This document shows positions 35,878-53,200 of a stretch of DNA of 64,000 bases, piece after piece. Position numbers and translations under genes: made by a program. How positions within the stretch are numbered: the first letter of the stretch is position 1; each line of letters opens with the position of its first letter. The notes beneath the pieces are model-generated. The model searched no databases. It was not told the DNA's origin and was given only the letters and a program-made list of their open reading frames with translations. The stretch is from assembly GCF_017654505.1 (NCBI RefSeq), contig NC_054538.1, positions 55,123,786 to 55,187,785 of the forward strand. The letters are read 5' to 3'. The stretch comes from Polyodon spathula (taxonomy: Eukaryota; Chordata; Actinopteri; Acipenseriformes; Polyodontidae).

Positions 35878-37120
35878 TTTTGATAGTTTTGCTATTTCTG
35901 TGAGATTATCAGACTTCACAGTGTATCCCGGCAGAAAACACACAAGTAGTATAGTCTATTCCGAAAACTTTAAACACATTTTTCCCATGGCAGTAATGGG
36001 GACGTTAGAATAAGAGAACGTTACTAAAATTAGGTACGTGTTCAGTGTTACATTTCTATCTAACCAAGAGCACGTTATAAACAAATTATATATGTATTAT
36101 AAGATCTACATCACATTGGAGAGAACAAACAAACAGTAAACTTTGCAGAGGAACAGAAAAGACAAATGTGCACATATCCTTGAAACGCAGAAGGTTGCGC
36201 TTTAATCCTTTTATTGCGATTCAGTCAGTTCACAGATGTATTTTCTTGGATTTTTTTTTTTTTTGCTGTATAAAAATGTTACTGGGTTGAACACTTGTTG
36301 AACAAATAAATTGTTATATTTGTGTAAACTGTTTTAATTTTCTTTTGCTGTACAACACATACAATAGAAACATCTTTATTGCAAGCTTAAACTGCACTGT
36401 AGACACCTGTAAATAAAACATGCAATATGCAACAATTGTTTTTATCCAAAACACATTAGTAGGACTATATTGGGATGTATTATAAGCACAGCATACATGA
36501 AAAACTACATAACATACATGCATATCCATGCTCAAAATAGAAAAACTTTAAGTCACATCGAGATCTTGTTGCAAAAAATATATATATTCCTATACTAAAA
36601 CTATATACACTTAACTAAACCAACATTTATATCCCCAGGCCAATACATTGTCAATATTGTCTCTTGATTTGTGCTGTGCAAACAGCCTCTGCATAGCCTC
36701 TCAATGCAGTTTGCAGTCAGTACAAGACTCTTGCATGTGTTTGAAGTGACTGCTGCTAAAGCCATCGTGTTTGGCACTCGATGCAAATGCAATAGAGGTA
36801 TTAAACAGCAGATTTTCTGCACAATCTTCCATAAATTCATCCAAAAACAACACATTTCCGCCATCTTGAAAGCTCTCTCTTCATAACACACTGTTCAATA
36901 AGAGCCAACATGTGTTATTTAGCACCACCTCAGAGTGCTTTGCCTGTTGAACACAGCCTTTGGTATTCATTTCCAGTTTTGGCTTTATTCACATTTAATG
37001 TTCAAAGTCTCAAGTACCATTCTGCAGAAAAGAGCTGTTTATCTAAATGGACAATACATTTTTGTTCGATTTTCTCATGATAAATTCTTAAGATTTTTTA
37101 TGAAATCCCCCACAAATTAA
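35830..37120. other. AT-rich intergenic stretch
   Basis: An open frame on the minus strand at 36891-36601 has AAGATGGCGG context but no splice support or family. Nothing else seen. Confidence 0.4.
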
Positions 37121-37154
37121 TAGACCTTTAAAGAGTAAGTGATAATTACAATAT

Positions 37155-37388
37155 TTAAAGAGTAACGGGGTTCGAAACAATATAGTGTTATACGTCCCCA
37201 CGTGTTGATACAACTGTTTAAATAATGTACCTGTAATTTCTCTTTCCACCGTTGGCATCCTGACAACTTTTTACACTTACAACTTTAAAGTATTTTTCAA
37301 AGCGCTTTTCAAAATGGCCGCACTGATGCACCAGGGTTTGAGATCTGTCTTCTAAATCATTGCAGGAAGATTGATTAAAAAAAAAAAA

Positions 37389-37444
<56 letters not shown>

Positions 37445-37710
37445 ACAACAAGTGCTCTGGCTTTTCTGTTCAGTACCACACCATGGACCGTTATTGCTGT
37501 GTTACCTGTTTGACAATGTGGGCAATAATATTAGTGCACTCGAGCGGCCATTTTGAAAAGATCTTTGAAACAGATTTTAAAATAAGTGTAAAAAGTTGTC
37601 AGGATGTTAAAAATTAAAAGAAAATTACAGGTAGGTTACTGAAATAGTTGTAGGAATACATGGGGATGTGTAACATTATATTTTTAGGAACCCGCATTTT
37701 TAATCTTTCA
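37155..37710. mobile_element. Fold-back DNA element with long inverted arms
   Basis: The left arm at 37155-37325 is repeated inverted at about 37545-37710. Matching blocks include CATCCTGACAACTTTTTACA then CTTA, TTCAAAATGGCCGC, TACCTGTAATTT, and outer GTTATACGTCCCCACGTG versus GTTACACATCCCCATGT. The loop carries a poly-A/(CA)n run at 37379-37442. The left tip TTAAAGAGTAA suggests a TTAA-target group. No coding capacity. Confidence 0.78.
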
Positions 37711-37719
37711 TAATAGAAT

Positions 37720-41510
<3,791 letters not shown>

Positions 41511-42719
41511 TTATATCAAATCACTGTCTGATTCCCTGATCCAGTGTGGGGATGTTAATGGGGAATGATTATGTTCAAAGTCATTCTGACTGCTCAAAGC
41601 CAATCTCTTTGGGATTTACTGCCTCTGGCCTATATAATGGGAAAAGCTGACTGCATCATATATCAGATGGGAGTAGGGGGTTAGTTTCAGAATCCCTGCA
41701 TTAGAATGATTGAATGATAAATTCTCCACATGAATCAGATGGCGCATGAAACATATTTATGTAGGTTAACAAAATATATGCAGTAATGAAAGCACAGGCT
41801 TATGATAAGACCCACTAACATTAATTTAAGGATTTCTGGTACCTTTGCGATCAACAGAAAAACAGAAAGAAGGAAGTATTAGACAGGCCAGCTAAAACAG
41901 CTGCTAAATAAAGCATTTAACAGCCTAATCTGACGGAAGTAAAGTGAAGAATGTATTGTATCCCATTATGTAATGGTTACATTTCATACTTGAAAGGAAA
42001 CATTTTAAACAGACATATGCAGCCATTGTTTCTTTATGTTCCTAAAATTGTTGGTAGAAAAGAAAGGGTTCCAAACATTAGTTTGGTTACCAGTTTAATT
42101 CTGACTGCAGGCCTTTATTTAAAGAACACAACTTTTCAGTGCAATTCATTTACACGGCTTCGAGTCTTTGGGTTGCATACAGCTGAAGAACATTTCATGA
42201 TGAATAGCCACAAAGAAGTTTTGAACTGAAAATTTGGTAAGATCTATGTTTTTAATAATTAAATAATAGTGTCAAGATTTTGAACTTCCTTATTTGACTG
42301 AAGGGGCTAGATGTGACTGTGTTTGTTTATTCATTGAACAGATGCTGAACAGTGGTGTAGGAATCTGTATGTAATGTCAAAAGGTTTATGCTTTTGGATT
42401 TAACAGTACTTCAGAAAATCCTGTTCAGATGCATATGTTTCTTTATGCAACAAGCATTGAGATATCGAGCATTGAATAATACTATAAAATACAGAATCTT
42501 GCATTTACTAAAATCCAACAACAGAATGACCGAGTGAATCGCACTATTCCAAATTATGGCACGTTTCAAAGCAGTGGTGGAGCTTGATCTACAAAAAGTA
42601 ATCATCTGATTAATATAGGGTTACACTTTCTTTTCCAAAGATTGTTCTTGTTATATAAACGGAATACTCCATCAATGTTCATCGAGTCCTGTTTTCATGG
42701 TGTATCCTCTATTTACAAA

Positions 42720-43430
42720 TGTCACTCGGGTGGTTTGGTGATGATGTCAGACAAGGAAATTGACAGACTCCATACTACGAGTAAGATGCACTGATGCAGG
42801 TTTATTTAAATAAATAGAAGATTTAAACAGAAAACACTTTGCAAAAGAAAACGGCTCGTTGGCCAAAACAAACAGACAGTACAAAACACAGTGAACACAA
42901 GTAGCAATTGTTTATGTTTCTTTTAAGTTTCTTTTTATTTATGTTCCTCTTCTGAACAACCCAACTAAGCCTGAGAGACTCTTATCTCTTATACAGCTGT
43001 GCCTGAGTTTGATTGCTTGTTAATCATTCAATCAGGCTCAGGCACATTCTGCACATGAAGTGATTTGGCAGGGAAGGCAATTAACCCTTCCCTGCTGACC
43101 TAAAACAGTGCCCAAATACATACATTTAAATAGTACAGCAGTGCACAGTATAAACACAAAATAAGCACAGGGGCAGGTGTACTCCGCCACACACCTCCCC
43201 CTTAAAGGCTCAAAAGTCTCGGTCCGGGTCCTGGCACCTGAACAGAGCTACTAATGGGCCCGGTGAGCACGGTGGCAGCGGAAAGGCTGACAGCAGCGTG
43301 GCACACTCCGGCAGTGGAAATGCTGCCTCCTCTGGACATATAGCCAGCGGTGGCAATGCTGATAGAAAACAGGCTGGCTCCTCTGGCAGGGGCAATCCTG
43401 GCAGCAGAAATGGATGTACAGTGCATCATG
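42720..43430 (-). mobile_element. 3' end of an LTR retrotransposon (LTR plus polypurine tract)
   Basis: On the minus strand, AAGGGGGAGG (polypurine tract, 43195-43204) is followed at once by TGTGTGGCGGAG, and the block ends CACCCGAGTGACA at 42720, giving a 475-bp LTR with TG...CA ends. An AATAAACC polyadenylation signal lies near 42812. Upstream (43429-43205), an open frame encodes a Ser/Ala/Gly-rich end of an internal ORF that stops just before the tract. The rest of the element is missing. Confidence 0.72.
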
Positions 43431-43439
43431 AATACCTAC

Positions 43440-45330
43440 AGTACTTTTTGTGTTACAACTCTATTGTATTTATAGCCATGGCAGGGGGTCACTGACATAC
43501 TATTTTCTTTTATGAAAGACAGCAAGAAGAATGCTTCTGAGAATATTCCTAAATGGAAAAAACAAATCTGCTTCTGACTTACTATTGAAAAGAGTGATTT
43601 TTTAGTGTGTGTGTGTTTTTAACCATAGACTTGGAATACAGTGGTTATACTGTATTTTGATAGTAAAAAAAATGCTCTCCCATTTGTCACTAGTGATACT
43701 CTTTTTTTTACAATTTTACCACTACAAATTGTCAGCAATACTGGTCCACAAGATCTTGAATTCACCTTAAATATATTGGTCTTAAGCTACATATTTTTGT
43801 TTTGCACAAATATGCTCATATCACGTCAAATGAAATAGGACTCTGGAATGATGACGGACACAGGTTTCAATCTTGAATCAAATGGGTCAATAAGGTAGGC
43901 AAAGAATCTTGGGTCACTCAAGCTCAAGTAAACTCATTTCTGGGGAGTTTCCTACGTCTGTGGGTGATGATACTTACACTACATGTGAGTGAAAAAGTGG
44001 CGCCAAATAAGGTGGTATTTACATTTTTTCCATGTTGGGCATGACTTATATAAAAAACATTTTAAAACATGTTTCAAGGGCTTTTCAACTCTCATGTTTA
44101 TTCTGTAGACAGTTAACAGAAAAACAGTTGCAAGTTGGTCAAGATGTTTCTTATCGAATAGAGAATTAAAGCACTTGAAGGATGCAACTTCTGCTACACC
44201 TGGGGAAAGCAATAACTTAGAAACCATTCCTATGATGGACCAACCAATACAATAAACTCACTGGCTGTGGAAGGAGTCTGCAACCATCTCATAATTCATT
44301 TGAGACAGAATACAAATTTAAAAACAACCATAATTGAAGGAATATATGTAGCAAGCAGTGACTGGGACCTTGTGTTTTCAGGTGAGCATCACAACCACTC
44401 ACCATATAGAGAAGATCCTATCAGAAATAAATATTCACACCTTATCTCATCTTGTAGACATATCCTTTATCTACACACAGCAGAGGAAATAGCAGAGTAT
44501 TGTTAGGAGCTCTACAATAGTGTTCAGTTTGTCTTCAAGTGCTGCATTCTGTATAAGGGTAATAGTGCACCTTTTGTGACCTAACAACTCAAACAGAAGA
44601 GATGCAACTTTTTACAAAAAAAAATAGGATTAGGTAGCACTACTTCTTGTTTTTGACTAAGATTTGGAGATATTTTCTGCCCTCTATTTTTAAAGTTTAA
44701 AGAGCAAGATGGGCACAACTTCAACCACCTTGATGAAAACTAATCTTTAGCAGTTAAATAAATGGGCAACCAGCTGCTGCTGTATGCTTTGACTGACAAG
44801 TCACATCTGTTGTTTGCAGTGGGATAAATCCTCTTGATTACCTCAAGGGCATCTGTTAAATTTTGATTAAATGCAATAATATCACTAGTCAAGTGTGTGC
44901 TAGGTTGTGTTCAATTTCTGATTAAATCTGTCTGCAACCTATAATACTAGGAATGAGGCTGTCATTTGTAATCCACATGCCATGGCGTGCTACAGATCTG
45001 CTTAAGGGTTATTGGGAGATTAAGCAAAATAATGCAACCATCTGTCTTTTGATGAAGTTGAGTCCATTTTGAATTTTAGAAATAGCTCAAATATACTTCC
45101 CTTTTGGTGGAAAAATACTTATAAATGCAATCCTATAAAATCCTTCGCTAATGAATTATTACGTCTTGCTGCTCACGTCTGTCTACAATAAAATAACAAA
45201 TTCTTGGTTTGTTTTGCATTTTAATAAAAGGCTGAACAAACTCTGAGTGGTTCTTCTGTTCCCATTATTATCATTTCACTAAATCTGCCTTTACCTGGCT
45301 TTGTACTTGGTTTGAATACTGGGACATAGC
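43440..45330. other. Gene-poor stretch
   Basis: Short open frames in both strands lack splice context. No named repeat recognised. Confidence 0.4.
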
Positions 45331-45339
45331 CTTTCTCAG

Positions 45340-45380
45340 TCCATTCAAATCATGTGACTGTGTGACTCTTCAACTGGATT

Positions 45381-45470
<90 letters not shown>

Positions 45471-45556
45471 GGCTTTTATTTATATAGACAGAAAGCAATT
45501 GGGGGCTGACAGAGTTGAAAGGTCACATTGTCACATGATTTGAATGGACTGAGGAT
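45340..45556. mobile_element. Small inverted-repeat MITE around (CT)n(AT)n
   Basis: CTCAGTCCATTCAAATCATG then TGACTGTGTGACTCTTCAACT on the left is matched inverted on the right (AGTTGAAAGGTCACATTGTC then ACATGATTTGAATGGACTGAG). The centre is (CT)n then (AT)n, 45382-45468. A related single arm occurs at about 49690-49735 (CCATTCAAATCATACAAC). Confidence 0.8.
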
Positions 45557-46608
45557 AATCTAGAGGCATTGGACATGGTGGTCATTGGGGGTGGCCAGTC
45601 AAGAATTACATTTGTCTGGTCAAATTTGGTTGTATTGCAGTGGTTGTGGTTTTTAGTGTCTTGGTATGGGAAAGCTGTACACAGTTTTTAAAAACTGATG
45701 ACATTTAGATTATGTATTTAACTTGAATGTAAATCAGCCATAAAACACAAAAAGTATGCTTGCTTTTCATTTACTTGTTTATTCTACAGCACAGGCAACA
45801 TAAACTAATCTGTGAAACACTTCAGTATGTATTTGATATACCTCATGATTATTTTTAAACATTAAAATGTGTTAAAAAAAAAACAACAAAAAAAAACATT
45901 TTCGCAGCCAAACATACAATAACATCACAAAATGAAACCGCCCCACAGAACAACACAGAACACAGCGTAAATGTTATTTGGCCAACAGGAAATCAAATAA
46001 AACAACACACAACAGTATGCCTGAGTATGCTGATACTGTATACAGTAAAAACAATAGTACAGAGTAATATGTGACAGAGCCATGTCAAGAAATATATGAT
46101 AGGCATAACCGGGCACAGAGAAGAGTCCTGTTATACTTGTAAATTGGCTAAATACAAGAAAAATGGAACACTAATCACATTCCAACATAGTAAATTACAT
46201 CCTAACTGTCCTGGTGTGATGAGATACCCGGAAAGTTTGAATTGTTAAATACTAAATTAGATCGCCAAATATTTCCATGTTGTTTTTTTGTTGGGCCCGC
46301 TGAACTTGTGTACAAAGCAGTTTCATTGCATGTTTTTACATTTTTTGGTTCAGCAAATTAGTGTTGATGTAAGCATTTGGCCTTGTTTTTTCCCTCTGCT
46401 GGTCAGTAGTCCTGAAGATATCGCCGTGCCAAATAAATATTAAAAATAACAGTGATCAGATTTAAAAAATAAACAGTGTATTTTATTAACCAATAAGGAA
46501 TGGGTTACAGTACTGTAGTAGTAGCCTGTGTCCATTCTAAAAACCTGTGCTGAACTTTTCTAAAACCATTATAGGTGTTTGGCAACATGTACTGGTAATA
46601 ACATTCAA

Positions 46609-46769
<161 letters not shown>

Positions 46770-46929
46770 CCCATAGTGGTCTTTTTTCTCTCTCTCTTTA
46801 AAAGAAAACCTCTCCCGGGTATGTTTCAATATTTTACGCGAGCAAATGAACTGCCATCGCGCGCGTCGCGCCGAGAGAGAGAGAGGAGAGAGAGAGAGAG
46901 ATAGGGAAAATATTATTCTGATCCCGGGT

Positions 46930-49900
46930 ATGTTCTGTCATATTTTGTTATTATTCTGAACCAATGTTGGTTGGGTCAGTATGTGCTCATTTTACCAGGC
47001 AGCGGTACATTGTTTTTTCATCGGTTTACATAATGCAGCATAAAAAACACAATTAATATTTAAAAGTAAAAGCAACCTTTGGTACAATTAGATCAGCTGG
47101 GAACAAGCTGAATTCATACTCGGCAAACTGAACCCTCAACTTACTGCCTGAACTGAATCTTATAAAACTTGTATGATTGTTTTTGGCAGAGAGAGGTACT
47201 CTACCATTAACATTCCAGTCAACGTGAGTGCTGTACTGCTGAAATACGTTATTTATTTCGAAATACCCTCAAGCCAATTCCCATTTTCACTGTAAAGCAA
47301 CCAATCTTCTTTAATGGATAAAAACAAGCTAAACAAGATGAAACTGTTAACACAGTACACATGAAAGTGGCATTATAAGATTATAAAGAGGACTGAAAGC
47401 ATACATTGATACAGTTAAATGAATACCTTTTAGACACACAGAAGAAAACGTGAAAGAAAAATACTTGTAAATACTTTCTAAAGAACTTTAACACTAAGTC
47501 AAAATATATATAATATATAGATATATATATTATATAATATATATAATATATAATATATATATAGATATATAATATATATATATCCTATAGTGGCTATAAT
47601 TTAATTAAATTAACAATTGTATCATAATACTTTAATTTACAATCAATTCAGATGTTCCTTTATAATTAACTCCAACATAACTTAAACCAGGCCTTTTTTC
47701 TAAACAACTTTGTAAGTAACTTTTGCAAGTAAAATTGTACTATTTGTGTATACGTGCCTAAAACTGACCTTTCGGATTTGACGGCAAATGCACATCTACT
47801 GTACAATTGATGATATCTGTGGTATTTAGGAGTTAACTGTAGGGTTGGTTAAGTGTTGGTTAAACTGACTCCCAAGTGGATTAACAGCTAAGACCCTATG
47901 ATAATTATTTATAGTTTTGACCACAGAATGCGATTCATGTTGGCACCAGCGGGGATATAAGTATTTTTAATATTTCAAAATGATATAGACATCTTTCTGA
48001 AAGAGGTCTGTGTTAGTTTCATCAAAATGATAGACAAGTCTTTGAAAACACAGGGAGATGTCAGTTTCATTCATTGGCTCATGCCTTTAAAAAGTAAAGC
48101 CTTTATGATGTTTTGTTTATTACAGATATACTGATTTTGCACTGAGGCACTATATATCGTAGAATATGCCACCTTGGACTCCCCACAGAAGTAAGTGGGA
48201 CACTCAATTCCACTGTCGAATAACACAAGACAGTCTTCAGAATAGATTACCGCCATTTTCAATACTGAAAACACTAGCTTGGAGGGGCTTGTCTGCTAAT
48301 TAAATACAAACACAATAACATGTACATAACAGACTACAGTGCATGGGTCCTGTAGCAATAGTCAGATGAAATTACTCCAAAAGGCATGTTAAATATACAT
48401 TTAACAAAGCCATTTTCAAATATTCAGCTTTAGATTTAGAATAGTTACCCCTTTTTAATATCAAAACTAAATTTAAAATATTCTTTGTCAACAGCTTCAT
48501 TCAATGTAATTTATATTGACAGTAATAGGAAAGAACACACAACTTCAACACCAATAAATTCTCTGTAGCCTCTTAGCCAATATTATACTTTGAGTTATGT
48601 AACAGTTTATAAATGTTGTGGAATTCTCTTCCAGAATTTTCTTCATGACATGGTCCAGTTAATGCTTATTTTGTGTCTTTTGTAAGCGGTACCCAAATGA
48701 TGCAAACAGTATGTGCCTTTAAACAAGGCTTGTTCAAGTGAAACACCTTGGTGTTTATGGACATCTTGTGATGTCATATACAAGCCCTGAAAGCACAGCT
48801 ATTACAGTGCATTGTTGCTGCTTGGATTGGCAGTCTCTGCTTGGTTTAGGTCTGAATGGCTGGGAGTATACAGGTTAGGATAGAGGCGAGCTTGCAGAGC
48901 TTTAAAAGGGTAAGCTCCCATAGTGCCCCTCACTTTTTATCAGCACTAGGCTAACAAGCATCACAAAAAAGGACAGTATTATTGATCAACATCAATTTTT
49001 AGTGCACATGTTACGTTTAGGATATACCTTCCAGGGCTTGTTTCACTTGATCCATCCCTGTTCTAACAGGTTTCATGATTCAATCCAAAGCTTGGTGGTT
49101 GACTTTACCTCTATTACTTGTTTGTGTGTGTGTGTGTAGGGGGTGGGGTTGGGGGGGTTAGACAAAAAAGTTGGCATGGGTACCAGTCTGCTGCTCAGTC
49201 CAGTGGATCCTGCTGTCTTGTGAATAGGTGCTGCTAACAAGATCATTTCACTGAACCTGGGCACCAGATGATGTTGAATGCCTGGGAATAAACAAATAAC
49301 CTTTAACACGGTTGCTTGAGCTTGACTCACCACTACATTACAGACAAAAAAACAGCAACTTGCAGCAAGGCAGTTCTTGCTTGCTATGTAATCATTCAGA
49401 GTTTTAAAGCATTACTATTTCACAAGTTGTATGTGTTGTATGTGTATGCTCTTTTTGTGTATGTTGTATATGTATGCTCTTTTTTTCATTTAGCAGAGTA
49501 AGTAGATTACAATATAATTATTTGTATTTATTCATTTTTTGTTACATTTTCCTTACTATTACTGAGTGGTTCTGGGTCATGTTTCTCCAATACTGACTTT
49601 ATCATTTTTCTCTAAATTCTGCTTGGTTTAGAGCTTGCTTTGGGCTGGTCTGGAGAATCACAAGTGCTGGGAGTGAACAGCCTTCCTTATACCATTCAAA
49701 TCATACAACAACATGACCTTTCAGCTCAGCCAGTCCCACCTACTCTACCTACAGAGAGTAGTAGTAGGTGGTGCTGGGGATAATAACTCCATATCAGAGC
49801 AAAAAAAAAAAAAAAAAATCTATAGCTACTCAATGAAAATTAAGCATGCAAACATCTGAAGCTACTTATTCTTTGAGGTTACAGACATCACTGTATTATT

Positions 49901-50060
49901 TGTTATCATATTATCACAATTAACATCTTCTGCTACTAAATTGATCTTTGGAAATGTGTAAATGTTTTGAGTGCTTAGATGATTAGCCACCTAAATATTT
50001 AAACCTAAAACTTCCATTTATTTCTCTCTCTCTTTTTTTTTTTTTTTTTTAGAAACAGAA
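46930..50060. other. Gene-poor stretch 3' of ARFGEF3
   Basis: Likely includes the ARFGEF3 3' UTR near 50,000. Holds an irregular AT repeat at about 47505-47583. The minus-strand open frame at 48274-48071 has no splice or family support. Confidence 0.4.
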
Positions 50061-50066
50061 TATGTC

Positions 50067-50258
50067 TTACAGAATGATGTCATAGACTCTGCCCAACCTC
50101 CCCAGCCACTCCCTCACAGCTTGGCGAACCCGTATGTCGGTCACATGACATGTCAGCTGACTGATGCACGGAAACACAGCAGGCTGAAGAGCTACAAACG
50201 CTGGGTCCGGAAGGAGCTGGATTTGATTGAGGATTGTTAATACCATATTGGTCCATGC
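50067..50258 (-). CDS. arfgef3: ARFGEF3 last coding exon
   Basis: 192 nt including the TAA stop at 50069-50067, acceptor TTTTTTAG. Reads [63 protein letters not shown]. It joins in phase 0 to the penultimate exon. Confidence 0.96.
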   Translation of the reverse strand, partial: AWTNMVLTILNQIQLLPDPAFVALQPAVFPCISQLTCHVTDIRVRQAVREWLGRLGRVYDIIL

Positions 50259-53200
50259 CTAAAAAAAAAAGGTGCACACAGGTGCATTTTTGAATTGGCA
50301 AATGTTTAAAAAAAAATATGTATAAAAAAATGGATCCATTAATGCATACACACAGTTTGACTTCATTGGTAAGGTAATTGCTTATGTACAGTCAAAGTTT
50401 TAATATTTTATTTTGTTAGATTAAATAAGTATTATTCCTTAGGCTTTTCTTTTTGAAGGCAATATGCAGCTACGTGACATGTATGTGTATCTCTAAACTC
50501 AAATCACAAAACAATTTTTTTTAGCGGCTGGAGCTAAGTGATGCACTTATTATTGGAGTCAAAATCATTTTGATTTGATCCTGTGTTGAAAATGGGAAAT
50601 TGCAGAATGGATCTGGTGAAATGGCCCTTAAAGCTGAATTACTTTGCTAACTTTTTAAGTTTTCTTCATATTGTAATAATTCTCCATGCTGTCACAATAC
50701 TCCATATGACATATAACTGTACAACTATAAAAGCTGATTTGGTCATTTTATAGAGCTTGTCAGCATTTCTCATTTGTATAGAATACAAAAAACTGGTAAA
50801 TTAGAATCTACAATTATGCAGACTATGTATTACTAAAGGTGTTGTGCTAAAGTAAATTACATGAAAACAGTTCATTTGTACAATGTGTATTTCTGATTTA
50901 CAAGTTTACCTGGATCTGTGCCTCGGCATCTCGCAATGAAATGGTTTGGGAACTGGCCGCAGACCCTGAATGGGACCGTTTCTCCTGCCTCAAAACCTCT
51001 GGGCCGGCACTCAATGAATGTCTCATCTGACCTTGATCCACCAGCTGCTGTGGCCTCTGCGGAACAGGGGAGTCCGGGCCTCGTAAGGTGACAATGTCTC
51101 CCTTCTTGTCATGCTTTGACTCCTTCACAAAGGTAGTCAAGTTGTGCTGCTGCTTTATTTTCTTGTACTCTCCCATGAGCTTAGAGATGGTCTTATCTGT
51201 GGCAATGGTGTAAAGCTTGTTCCCAGCACTCTCCCACCACTCCTTCTTGTCGTGCTCTCTCTTCTCCAGTTTGTGGGTCAGCAGCGGCAGGCAGCTCGTG
51301 CTTAGCCCAGATGTTGGTGTCTCCTCTGCTGGCGTCTCTACAACTTGGTTACGTAGACTTTCTTCTGACGGGGTGCCCTTTCCTGAAAGACCTCCGGTAG
51401 AAGGTGTTGAAGTCTCAGAAGGAAACAGTGGGAGAAAGAATATAGTGTCTGCTTTAAGGACTGGGGGCTCATCCGTGTTACTTTTTAGATCAAGGTGCAT
51501 CTGGATGTAGTTGGTACAAAGGTCCATGCAGAGTTTGTGGAGGCGCTTCACCAGCCAAGCCCAGTCTGCATTGCTAACTGGCTGGATGCTGAGGGAGGCG
51601 ATCGTGGCGCTCCATTGTCTTTTCTCCTTTCCCCTTGGAGGGCTGACCTGGGCTGTTTCCTCAAAGATGTCTTCATCCTCCGAAGAGCACTGCTGGGAGG
51701 AGTCCGTGCTGCCCTCTTCTTCCTTGTAGAGGATCTTTTTCACCTGTTCGGCGGTGATGTTCGCCTGGTTGGTCAAGGTAGCACAGATCAAGGCCTGGAA
51801 GTAGATGTTGAAGCTCATGGCAGACTGGCGGTAGAGGTTGGCAGCCCCACAGACTCCAGATACTTTCATGAGCAGGTACTTTAGTCCAGGCCTAGTGTCA
51901 AAATCTCTGGCAGTCCTGTAGGAATCCAGCAGCAGGTCGAAGATAATGGCCAGGTTTTGCATGGAAATGTGTCTCAAGAACCCAGCTGGCTTGGTTTCTG
52001 ATACCGGGTTAGACTTCTCTTGCAATTCTGCCTGGAAGGAGCTCTTCACAAACTCTTCTAACAGAATGTCATACAGGTTCTGAAGCAACACCTGATGGGA
52101 CAGCAAGCTGACCACTATGGTCCTAAATGGGATTCTGTAGCATGAAATAAAAAGAGATGCATATAGATATTTTAGGATGCATTTAAGAATTGCACAGATT
52201 TAGTTATTTTATCTTTTTTTTGTTTAATTTCAAAAGAAAAGGTGTAATAACTAAGGCTTCAAGAGTATACATGTGAACGACAGTATCCCATCTTGAGGTT
52301 ACACATATCAAGTGGTGTTTCTGTTGCTCAAAAGAGAACATGATGACTCTGTGTTTTTTTTTCACTTTGAAAATATTAGATTAGACTGCTAAATAAAAGT
52401 AGTTTTTGAAGGTTGCCTCCCATTACACTGCCCCACCGCCCCAAAAAAAAAACTGCTCATCCAGCTAACAGCCTAGAGATACCAAATTACAATAAGCTCT
52501 TTACCAGTCTTGTCAGATGTGCATATGTTTCAGTTTTTTTGGGAAGGGTAGGCAACTGAGGTCTACATTTCAATACAGTCTTATAAGTAGTTCTATTTCC
52601 AAAAATATTACATTAAAAAAGGAATCAAGATTTTCCAGACCAGGTATTGTAACCGCCATGTAGCTATGCCAAGATTAAAGTTCAAGTTTATGTTTCCATA
52701 GGGTTCCAGCTTGACCATTTTTGTGAAGGCATCAAAGCCCAACTTACTGTCTGTTTTGCAACCTTACATTAACGTGACAACAAAGGTAAGGAAATATGGA
52801 ACATGCTATCCCAATTTCTGCATTGCTTCAATCCACAGCAGCACTCGCATAAATACCTTGTAGTGACTCAGTGCTGCAAACATAGGCATGGTACAGTTAT
52901 GTATGCAACTTGTGGAACATGGTCTGGAAACTCTAATAAAAGCTTTTGACATGCAGGTTTCAGGTGAGAGACTTTTCAAACCAACATTTGTGTTTTGGGG
53001 CTACTGGTCTACAAGAATGTCACATTCTTTAAGCAGATCATTAGCATACCTTAAAAACATGTGTTTATACCTTACCCAACTTTCCTGTTGAACAGTCCAG
53101 CGTGAATAGAAAAGGAATTAAAAACAGAAGATAGCACATTGAGCTTTAGAATGTAGTAAATTGCTTACTGTAACTATAATAATTGAATTGTCAGCCAAAC

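Noticed and set aside
43202..43495. Plus-strand Gly/Ser-rich open frame as a gene
   Set aside because: Antisense to the internal end of an LTR element with a polypurine tract beside it.
48071..48274. Minus ORF beginning with an AAAATGGCGG start context
   Set aside because: No splice sites or similarity; the context alone is weak evidence.
51217..51884. Plus-strand open frames across the ARFGEF3 large exon
   Set aside because: They are antisense to a clearly identified coding exon and match no family.
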